NCBI GenBank assembly: GCA_934725085.1
Contig: CAKVAL010000031.1
Location: 1 to 20,472, forward strand
DNA: 20,472 bases
Reading direction: 5' to 3'
Source of the DNA: an uncultured Erysipelotrichaceae bacterium
Lineage (GTDB): Bacteria > Bacillota_I > Bacilli_A > Erysipelotrichales > Erysipelotrichaceae
The position numbers and the translations under genes were made by a program. Position 1 is the first letter of the stretch, and the number at the start of each line of letters is the position of its first letter. A model generated the notes under the pieces. That model did not search any database, was not told the origin of the DNA, and saw only the letters and a list, made by a program, of their open reading frames with translations. Below are positions 14,527 to 20,472 of this stretch, one piece after another.

Positions 14527-14532
14527 ATTTAG

Positions 14533-15873
14533 ATGACTAACACAAACAAGATGGCAGTTATGCCTATGAACAAACTTTTATTTGACATGAGTCTACCAAT
14601 TGTAATCTCAATGGTAGCCAGTGCTCTATATAACATAATAGATAGTGTCTTCGTATCACATTATTCTAAAACAGCATTCGATGCTGTTTCTTTATGTTAC
14701 CCAATTCAACAAATATTAGTTGCCGTAGCTGTTGGAACTGCCCTAAGTATACAAGCACTACTAGCTAGATCACTAGGTGAAAACAACAAGGAAAAGGCTC
14801 AACAAGTCTTATGCCATGGTCTTTTAATGTCGGCTATTCATTCATTATTGTTTCTAGTAGCAGGGCTATTCTTTGCGGAAAAGTTCATGATGTTTTTTAC
14901 AAGTGATGCAGAATTAATAGCTCAAGGTGCTATTTACTTTAGAATATGCACTATCTTTGGCTTTGGCATCAATATTCAGATTGCGTTTGAAAGAGTCATG
15001 CAAGCTACAGGCAACGCTGTTTATAACTTATATATTCAAGCAGTAGGTGCTATTATTAACTGTATCCTAGATCCAATCTTAATCTTTGGCTTAATTGGTG
15101 AACCTATGGGTATTAAGGGTGCTGCAATCGCTACTGTAATTGGCCAAATGGTTGCGATGGCTATTGGCATTATCCTAACTATTTATAAAGTTAAGGAAGT
15201 AAACCTTTCATTTAAAAACTTTAAATTCGATAAAGAATTATTTAAACAAATGTATGAAATTGCCATACCAGCTATTTGTATGAGCTCTATTATGTCAATC
15301 GCTACTGTTTTTATTAATAAAATCTTATCAGCCTATTCACCATCTGCTACTACAGCCTTTGGTGTATATTTCAAGTTATATCAATTCTTATGTATGGCCA
15401 TCAATGGTATTTCTAATGCGGTTATCGCCATCATCAGCTTTAATTATGGTGCTAGATTAAAGAACAGAATTAGAGAATGTATTAAGTTAACATTAATTTC
15501 ATCATGTGTAATCATGATTATAGGAATGATAATCTTCTTATTATTTCCCAATGCCTTACTATCGATGTTTAATCCCGATCAAAAGATGCATGATATTGCT
15601 ATTGTAGCTATGCGCATATGCTCATTATCATTTATTGGTTCTGCTATCAATATTCAAGTTTGTTCCTTCCTACAGGCATTAGATGGTAGTAAACAATCAT
15701 TGTTCTTATCATTATTAAGACAACTAATTATTCTTATCCCACTTGCATATCTTCTTTCACTAACAAAAGGTTTAAATGCCTTGTGGTGGTCATTCCCAAT
15801 AAGTGAAACTTTAGTTGCCTTATTAAGCTTTAGATTATTAGTTCAAATAAATCATAAGATAGATAATATTTAA
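14533..15873 (+). CDS. MATE-family multidrug/cation efflux transporter
   Basis: This membrane antiporter expels drugs or other organic cations using a Na+ or H+ gradient. At 446 residues with about 12 helices in two MATE halves, it is complete. Typical family segments are LPIVISMVASALYNIIDSVFVS in helix 1-2, TALSIQALLARSLGENNKEKA, and ATGNAVYNLYIQAVGAIINCILDPILIF. The second half begins near residue 235 (FKQMYEIAIPAICMSSIMSI). The start follows AAGGAG at seven bases. The 93-base leader after maf can fold, and the gene ends in a terminator shared with the convergent MerR gene. The substrate cannot be inferred from sequence. Confidence 0.92.
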   Translation: MTNTNKMAVMPMNKLLFDMSLPIVISMVASALYNIIDSVFVSHYSKTAFDAVSLCYPIQQILVAVAVGTALSIQALLARSLGENNKEKAQQVLCHGLLMSAIHSLLFLVAGLFFAEKFMMFFTSDAELIAQGAIYFRICTIFGFGINIQIAFERVMQATGNAVYNLYIQAVGAIINCILDPILIFGLIGEPMGIKGAAIATVIGQMVAMAIGIILTIYKVKEVNLSFKNFKFDKELFKQMYEIAIPAICMSSIMSIATVFINKILSAYSPSATTAFGVYFKLYQFLCMAINGISNAVIAIISFNYGARLKNRIRECIKLTLISSCVIMIIGMIIFLLFPNALLSMFNPDQKMHDIAIVAMRICSLSFIGSAINIQVCSFLQALDGSKQSLFLSLLRQLIILIPLAYLLSLTKGLNALWWSFPISETLVALLSFRLLVQINHKIDNI

Positions 15874-15901
15874 AAAAATAATGGCACAGCCATTATTTTT
15901 T
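15873..15901. terminator. Bidirectional terminator between MATE and MerR genes
   Basis: AAAAAATAATGGC and GCCATTATTTTTT pair across an ACA loop, so either strand ends in a stem plus T run. The MerR stop codon lies inside the stem. Confidence 0.85.
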
Positions 15902-16765
15902 ATCTTCATACTTGTAATCTCGATTCCAATACATATGATAGTTATAAACCGACATCGCAATAGATAAAATCAACATCATTACTATCATAAAAATACTAGC
16001 AGCAGGATTTAATAAATCTAAGTCTTCCCATCTTATAAATAATATAAAGAAGATAACACTTGGTAAACAGATACGGAATATTGCCATAAGCTTTTTACGG
16101 CCAGTTAATTCTTCCATACCTTTTCTAGTACATTTAATAGTCGCTACAGGAATGCCTCTTACAGCAGTATAATTACGACATGCTTCATATTCTTCGCCAT
16201 CCATAATAAATTCAGGATACATTCCCTCTTTTGTGATTTCTATTTCCTTGCCAACACTTCTTCCATAATCATATAAGGCATTGGCAAAGTCATATCTATC
16301 AACTATTTCTCTATCTGGCGTAAAAGTAAATACTCTTTTATGCTGGTATTCCTTAACATATTTATAGTCATTTAACCAAGTATTATAATAATGATCACTA
16401 GATTCTTCCATTTCATTTAGATACTTATCTACGTCAATATCATTTAATAATTGATATTCATCTTTTAAACCATCACACACTTTAATTGCATACATGGCAT
16501 CAGCTACCTTCTTCTCTAACAATTCTTTTTGTCTATCTAAAGAAGAATTCAAGTCGGAACCATCCAATAAGCCTTTGATATCACCAACAGGCATATCCAA
16601 CATTCTTAACATCTTAATAAGTTTTAACCTTTTAATGTCATTTTCATCATATACGCGATATCCATTATTATCATCTCTAAGTGGTTTAACCAAACCTTCT
16701 TTCTCATAAAAACGAATATTTTGGCTAGAAATGCCTGTTATTTTTTCAACTTCTTTAATGTTCAT
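15893..16765 (-). CDS. Membrane-anchored MerR-family transcriptional regulator
   Basis: Residues 1 to about 70 form a MerR winged helix (MNIKEVEKITGISSQNIRFYEKEGLV...NGYRVYDENDIKRLKLI). A coiled-coil dimerisation helix follows, up to about residue 115. A soluble middle domain (about 125-225) of no family I recognise is next. Two hydrophobic helices close the chain: FRICLPSVIFFILFIRW and SIFMIVMMLILSIAMSVYNY. The regulator is thus probably tethered to the membrane. The ATG at 16765 is preferred over 16780 because GGAGG sits eight bases before it and the protein then starts at the usual MxIKE. It probably regulates itself through the dyad at 16799-16817. The convergent MATE gene is a possible target, but no such dyad is evident there. 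Confidence 0.82.
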   Translation of the reverse strand: MNIKEVEKITGISSQNIRFYEKEGLVKPLRDDNNGYRVYDENDIKRLKLIKMLRMLDMPVGDIKGLLDGSDLNSSLDRQKELLEKKVADAMYAIKVCDGLKDEYQLLNDIDVDKYLNEMEESSDHYYNTWLNDYKYVKEYQHKRVFTFTPDREIVDRYDFANALYDYGRSVGKEIEITKEGMYPEFIMDGEEYEACRNYTAVRGIPVATIKCTRKGMEELTGRKKLMAIFRICLPSVIFFILFIRWEDLDLLNPAASIFMIVMMLILSIAMSVYNYHMYWNRDYKYEDKK

Positions 16766-16790
16766 CACATTTACCTCCATTTACAAACCA

Positions 16791-16821
16791 AGTCTATTCC
16801 TTATACTAAGTAGAAGGTCAA
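16791..16821 (-). promoter_or_regulatory. MerR-type promoter and operator
   Basis: On the minus strand, TTGACC (16816-16821) and TAGACT (16791-16796) are separated by 19 bases, the over-long spacing typical of MerR-activated promoters. An imperfect palindrome, CCTT-CTA-CTTAG-TAT-AAGG (16799-16817), is centred between the two boxes. It lies 25 bases before the MerR start codon, indicating autoregulation. Confidence 0.72.
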
Positions 16822-16831
16822 CACTTTTTTC

Positions 16832-16856
16832 AAAAAAGAGCGATTATTTCGCTCTT
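16832..16856 (-). terminator. Terminator of the cation ATPase gene
   Basis: Read on the minus strand, AAGAGCG and CGCTCTT form a 7-bp stem with an AAATAAT loop followed by six T. The ATPase stop codon overlaps the first arm. Confidence 0.8.
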
Positions 16857-19539
16857 AAACATTTTTCTTTCTTTGGAAATACTTAATAAGTTCAACTAAA
16901 GGAATAATTGAAACAGCTAAGGCAAGAGAAATTGCATATTCTTCAATACCAATAGGAGTAAAGCCAAACGCATTAGCCAAGAAAGGAATTTCAATTACAC
17001 ATGTTGTAAGAACCAAAGATGCAATCATACTAAGAGTTAACATCTTATTATGATTACCTTCTAATGACATCTTAATTACAGAACCTCTTTGGCTTCTCAT
17101 ATTAAATGAATGGAAAATTTCACACATACTCATCGTTAAGAAAGCCATTGTAATACCTTCTTCACAATCAGCGATATGCATAAATGCCCAATATCCTGAT
17201 TCTAATCTTTCACCAATAAAGAAAGCGGCTAGAGTTAAGATAGTAACTAGAGCACCTTGATACAAGGCATCAATGCCTAAACCACCCGCAAAAATACCAT
17301 CTTGTTTACTACGAGGACTTCTATCCATGATATCCTTTTCAGCCTCTTCAACACCTAATGCTAGGGCTGGGAAACAGTCAGTAACAAGATTAATAAATAA
17401 TAAGTGTGGAGCTCTTAGGATTGTAAATGACAATAAAGTCGCAATAAAGATACTCAATACTTCAGCTAAATTACTACCAAGTAAGAATTGAATTGCTTTT
17501 CTGATATTGTCATAGATTCTTCTACCCTCTTCAATTGCTGAAACAATTGTCGCAAAGTTATCATCTGCCAATACCATATCCGCAACATTCTTAGTAACAT
17601 CAGTACCAGTAATGCCCATACCTACACCGATATCAGCATTCTTAATACTAGGTGCATCATTAACACCATCACCACTCATTGAAACAACTTTACCTTGTTT
17701 TTGCCAAGCCTTAACAATACGAGTCTTATGTTCTGGTTGTACTCTTGCATATACACGCAAGCTACTTACTCTTTGATCAAATTCTTCTTCACTTAAGCCG
17801 TCTAGTTCTAGGCCTGTAATAGCCTCAGATTCATCATCACAAATGCCAATTTGTTTCGCAATAGCTACAGCTGTGTCCAAGTGGTCACCTGTAATCATAA
17901 CTGGAATTGTACCAGCCTTCTTAGCTTCTTTAATAGCTGGAATAACTTCAGGACGAACTGGGTCAATCATACCAGTTAAACCAACAAAGATCATATCCTT
18001 TTCAATCGCAATAGAAGAAACTTCCTTTGGCATATCATCATGTTCAACATAAGCAAGAGCTAACACTCTTAAAGCCTTATGAGCCATTTCTTTATTAGCC
18101 TTCTTAACTTCTTCTTTTAACTTAGTATCAAGTTTTACAACCTTACCATCAACTAAAATACGATCACATCTATCTAACAATACATCAGGAGCACCCTTAG
18201 TAAATTGTAAAAAACCTTTTTCTGTCTTGTGAATAGTAGACATCATCTTTCTAGATGAATCAAAAGGGACTTCACTAACTCTTGGTAACTTCTCTAATAA
18301 ATCATTTTGGTTTAAGCCTAGCTTTAAACCATAAGCTACAAGAGCTGCCTCAGTAGGTTCACCAATAACTTCGTTATCATCATTAACACTTGCATCGTTA
18401 CATAAGCTCATACCTTCTGCAAGCCACTTTTCATCACCAAAATGTTCAACAACAGTCATCTTGTTTTGAGTTAGAGTACCAGTCTTATCAGAACAAATAA
18501 TTTGAGCACAACCCAATGTTTCAACTGCAGTTAGTTTTCTAATAATGGCATTCTTTTCACTCATCTTAGTTACACCGATTGACAATACAATAGTAACTAC
18601 AGCTGCAAGACCTTCTGGAATTGCTGCAACAGCTAAAGATACCGCAACCATAAAGACATTGATTACTTCAGAGAAAATTGCCACAGTATCACCACTTGCC
18701 AAGATTTCTCTATGCATAAACAAAGAGAAGGCAAAGATGAAGACACAAATACCAAGCACTAACTTAGTTAAAATCTTAGATAATTCAGCTAACTTAATTT
18801 GTAAAGGAGTCTTTGTTTCACTAGCATTGGCAATCGCATCAGCAATCTTACCAATTTCAGTATCCATACCAGTAGCAGTCACAATAGCCTTACCACGACC
18901 ATAGACAATACTACTACCTGTATAAACCATATTACTTCTATCACCTAAGGCAACCTTAGTTTCAGTTAAATTTAAAGTATCAATAATCTTCTTAACCGGA
19001 ATACTTTCACCTGTCAAAGAAGATTCTTCAACTGTTAAAGTAGCACTTTCAATCAAACGACCATCAGCAGGAATCGCATCACCTGCTTCAAGCACCATCA
19101 CATCACCAACAACTACATCTTCAGTACTGATATGTGTAATCTTGCCATCTCTTAACACCTTACATGTAGCTTGAGACATCTTTTGTAGGGCATCAATAGC
19201 CTTTTCAGCCTTAGATTCTTGTAAAACACCAAGAATCGCATTGATTAAAACAACAATCATAATAATCAAAGTATCAGTTGGAAAGAAAGTCGTTCCATCC
19301 ATCTTAGCCTCATAAGCAGATGTGAAAGCTGAGATAACAGCCGCAACAATCAAAATGATAATCATTGGATCATTTAATTGAGCTAGAAACTTCTTCCAAA
19401 GTGGATCACCCTCTTTTTCTTGCAGTTTGTTCTTACCATTTTCACTTAGACGCCTATTAGCTTCTTGAACACTTAAACCATCTTTAGTAGTCTTAAGTTC
19501 TTTGATAACTTCATCGCAACTATTCTGATAAAAATTCAT
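16855..19539 (-). CDS. P-type Ca2+/Mn2+-exporting ATPase (P2A type)
   Basis: This pump exports divalent cations at the expense of ATP. The 894-residue protein has the full layout: N-terminal cation-ATPase domain, TGES in the actuator (SSLTGESIPVKK), the phosphorylation site CSDKTGTLTQNKM, the nucleotide-domain KGAPDVLLDRC, the hinge SGDGVNDAPSIKNADIG, and ten membrane helices. Ion-site residues of the SERCA/PMR1 class are visible: PEGL in helix 4, SNLAE in helix 5 and NLVTD in helix 6. Helix 8 reads MSMCEIFHSFN, where SERCA has its glutamate one turn earlier, so the second site may be absent. Homology alone suggests calcium. The manganese riboswitch in its leader argues for Mn2+ export, as in Lactococcus YoaB and pneumococcal MgtA. 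Confidence 0.9.
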   Translation of the reverse strand: MNFYQNSCDEVIKELKTTKDGLSVQEANRRLSENGKNKLQEKEGDPLWKKFLAQLNDPMIIILIVAAVISAFTSAYEAKMDGTTFFPTDTLIIMIVVLINAILGVLQESKAEKAIDALQKMSQATCKVLRDGKITHISTEDVVVGDVMVLEAGDAIPADGRLIESATLTVEESSLTGESIPVKKIIDTLNLTETKVALGDRSNMVYTGSSIVYGRGKAIVTATGMDTEIGKIADAIANASETKTPLQIKLAELSKILTKLVLGICVFIFAFSLFMHREILASGDTVAIFSEVINVFMVAVSLAVAAIPEGLAAVVTIVLSIGVTKMSEKNAIIRKLTAVETLGCAQIICSDKTGTLTQNKMTVVEHFGDEKWLAEGMSLCNDASVNDDNEVIGEPTEAALVAYGLKLGLNQNDLLEKLPRVSEVPFDSSRKMMSTIHKTEKGFLQFTKGAPDVLLDRCDRILVDGKVVKLDTKLKEEVKKANKEMAHKALRVLALAYVEHDDMPKEVSSIAIEKDMIFVGLTGMIDPVRPEVIPAIKEAKKAGTIPVMITGDHLDTAVAIAKQIGICDDESEAITGLELDGLSEEEFDQRVSSLRVYARVQPEHKTRIVKAWQKQGKVVSMSGDGVNDAPSIKNADIGVGMGITGTDVTKNVADMVLADDNFATIVSAIEEGRRIYDNIRKAIQFLLGSNLAEVLSIFIATLLSFTILRAPHLLFINLVTDCFPALALGVEEAEKDIMDRSPRSKQDGIFAGGLGIDALYQGALVTILTLAAFFIGERLESGYWAFMHIADCEEGITMAFLTMSMCEIFHSFNMRSQRGSVIKMSLEGNHNKMLTLSMIASLVLTTCVIEIPFLANAFGFTPIGIEEYAISLALAVSIIPLVELIKYFQRKKNV

Positions 19540-19549
19540 ATTTCCTCCT

Positions 19550-19575
19550 AAAAAATAAGGCCTTCAGTAGACCTT
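19550..19575 (-). terminator. Riboswitch-controlled terminator before the ATPase
   Basis: On the minus strand AAGGTC (19570-19575) pairs with GGCCTT (19557-19562) across a TACTGAA loop, followed by ATTTTTT. The same bases are needed by the aptamer (AAGGTCT helix and CTACT closing strand), so the structures exclude each other. AGGAGG of the ATPase lies directly after the T run. Confidence 0.65.
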
Positions 19576-19680
19576 CATCTACCAAAGGTCTTGCATCAAC
19601 TATTTATATGTTGTCTATTACCGGCTGAATACCTCAACGATTTGACGGCAATAGATGGACAAGCCATAGCTACTCCCCAA
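19566..19680 (-). promoter_or_regulatory. yybP-ykoY manganese riboswitch
   Basis: The minus-strand leader starts GGGGAGTAGC (19669-19678) and ends with GCAAGACC...GGTCTACT, the signature words of the yybP-ykoY class. AGTAG (19670-19674) pairs with CTACT (19566-19570) as the closing stem, and AGACCTT (19585-19591) pairs with AAGGTCT (19569-19575) as the 3' hairpin. The class is known to bind Mn2+ and to switch expression on. The overlap with the terminator predicts the same here. Confidence 0.85.
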
Positions 19681-19692
19681 TGGATATTCAAT

Positions 19693-19698
19693 ATTATA
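19693..19698 (-). promoter_or_regulatory. -10 box of the ATPase/riboswitch transcript
   Basis: TATAAT on the minus strand, 15 bases before the conserved GGGGAGTAGC. The -35 region is poor. Confidence 0.45.
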
Positions 19699-19731
19699 TC
19701 TTATTTGCTAAAATAATAAAGAGGTACGAAG

Positions 19732-20472
19732 ATGATTAAAATTGAAATTTATTACGGAAAAGAAAACCTTGATACAGTAAGTGTCAATGAAAATACAAGT
19801 ATGCTAGAGCTTCTACCTAACTATAGAAGTAAATTAACATATCCTGTTTATGCATGTAAAGTTGATAATATGTATCGTGCATTAAACCATAAACTTAATC
19901 ACGATTCAAAGGTTGAACTATTAGACATTAAAAACCAAGCTACTTGGCTAATCTACCAAAATAGTTTAGTACTACTATATATAAAGGCAGTACATGATGT
20001 CTTAGGCAAAAATGTTAAGGTATCTATCAACAATTCTTTAAACAAAGGCTTATATACCGATATTAAAGTTGATGTAAATGAGAAACAAGTAGCTGAGATT
20101 GAAAATAGAATGTGTCAATTAGTTGCCTTAGATCTTCCTATTAAGAAAGAATATATGTCCAAGGAAAAGGCAATGGAATTAACCAAGACTCATAAGCTAC
20201 AAGACACTTATGACTTACTTTCATCAATTACTAATATAGGTGATGTTGAAATCTATTCATTAGATGATGAAATTGATATTTTCTATGGTCTAATGGTACC
20301 ATCAACATCTTTCTTAAGCCTGTTTGAACTAAGATATTATAAGAATGCAGTACTCTTAAGATATCCACACCCTAGTGATCCACTATCAATTCCTGAATAT
20401 AGTGACCAAGTATTGTTGTATGAAGCATTCAAGGAAGCAACTCATTGGGGTAAACTAATGGGTATTAATTAT
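19732..20472 (+). CDS. TGS-domain nucleoside (uridine) kinase-like protein, partial
   Basis: The frame is open to the right edge of the window (247 codons visible), so the 3' part is missing. The N-terminus (about 1-65) is a TGS-like domain: IKIEIYYGKENLDTVSVNENTSMLELLPNY...DSKVELLDI. A segment follows that resembles the threonyl-tRNA-synthetase-type second additional domain (about 70-230). It includes WLIYQNSLVLLYIKAVHDVLG and ends in YSDQVLLYEAFKEATHWGKLMGI. This order is that of Bacillota proteins ending in a uridine-kinase P-loop domain, which would begin just beyond the edge. The kinase motif itself is not seen, so the activity is inferred. AGAGG lies seven bases before the ATG. The gene is divergent from the ATPase. 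Confidence 0.78.
   Translation, partial: MIKIEIYYGKENLDTVSVNENTSMLELLPNYRSKLTYPVYACKVDNMYRALNHKLNHDSKVELLDIKNQATWLIYQNSLVLLYIKAVHDVLGKNVKVSINNSLNKGLYTDIKVDVNEKQVAEIENRMCQLVALDLPIKKEYMSKEKAMELTKTHKLQDTYDLLSSITNIGDVEIYSLDDEIDIFYGLMVPSTSFLSLFELRYYKNAVLLRYPHPSDPLSIPEYSDQVLLYEAFKEATHWGKLMGINY

Noticed and set aside
18545..18904. Open frame of 119 codons opposite the cation ATPase
   Set aside because: It mirrors the membrane and actuator codons of the ATPase, has no ribosome binding site and no recognisable motif. The shorter frames at 17273 and 17843 were dropped for the same reason.

Overview
The window looks like a chromosomal segment of a low-GC Bacillota. The Trk system, the folT-type ECF transporter, CoaX, the TGS-type nucleoside kinase and the AT-rich codon use would fit an Erysipelotrichia-like lineage, but this placement is inference from gene style only. 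About the first 3.7 kb is accessory and damaged DNA. The rest is dense, mostly intact housekeeping and transport DNA with recognisable RNA regulators.

Left part (1-3760). A complete IS1595/ISXO2-type insertion sequence lies at 238-2275, with 26-bp terminal inverted repeats (one mismatch) and an 8-bp target duplication, TTATGAAA, on both sides. Its transposase gene (minus strand) is split by an 808-bp insert carrying a GNAT acetyltransferase gene on the plus strand. Removing the insert plus one copy of the repeated AAT restores an uninterrupted 336-residue transposase frame. The GNAT frame continues past its normal end into an antitoxin-like tail and then into antisense transposase sequence. 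An amidohydrolase, a frameshifted gene of unknown function, an orphan terminator and an IS3-family transposase remnant follow.

Middle (3762-12900). A plus-strand unit holds dut, tRNA-Arg(CCG) and an alpha/beta hydrolase. dut appears leaderless, and the hydrolase ribosome binding site overlaps the tRNA 3' end. Facing it is a tightly packed minus-strand train: folT, a folC/5-formyl-THF cyclo-ligase fusion, trkA, trkH, nadK, an esterase-D-type hydrolase and an ATP-grasp ligase. A tetrahydrofolate riboswitch sits directly before folT. The first two genes import, polyglutamylate and recycle folates. TrkA/TrkH take up potassium, and NadK makes NADP. The ATP-grasp enzyme with hydrolases on both sides looks like a small, uncharacterised ligase/hydrolase module.

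Right part (12900-20472). tRNA-Leu(UAG) with a terminator is followed by coaX-maf, which overlap. The CoaX lacks a normally conserved active-site aspartate. A MATE exporter with a foldable leader comes next, then a convergent membrane-anchored MerR regulator with a classic 19-bp-spacer operator on its own promoter. A minus-strand P-type cation ATPase follows. Its leader matches the yybP-ykoY manganese riboswitch with an overlapping terminator, so the pump probably exports Mn2+ (and perhaps Ca2+). A divergent TGS-domain uridine-kinase-like gene runs off the right edge.
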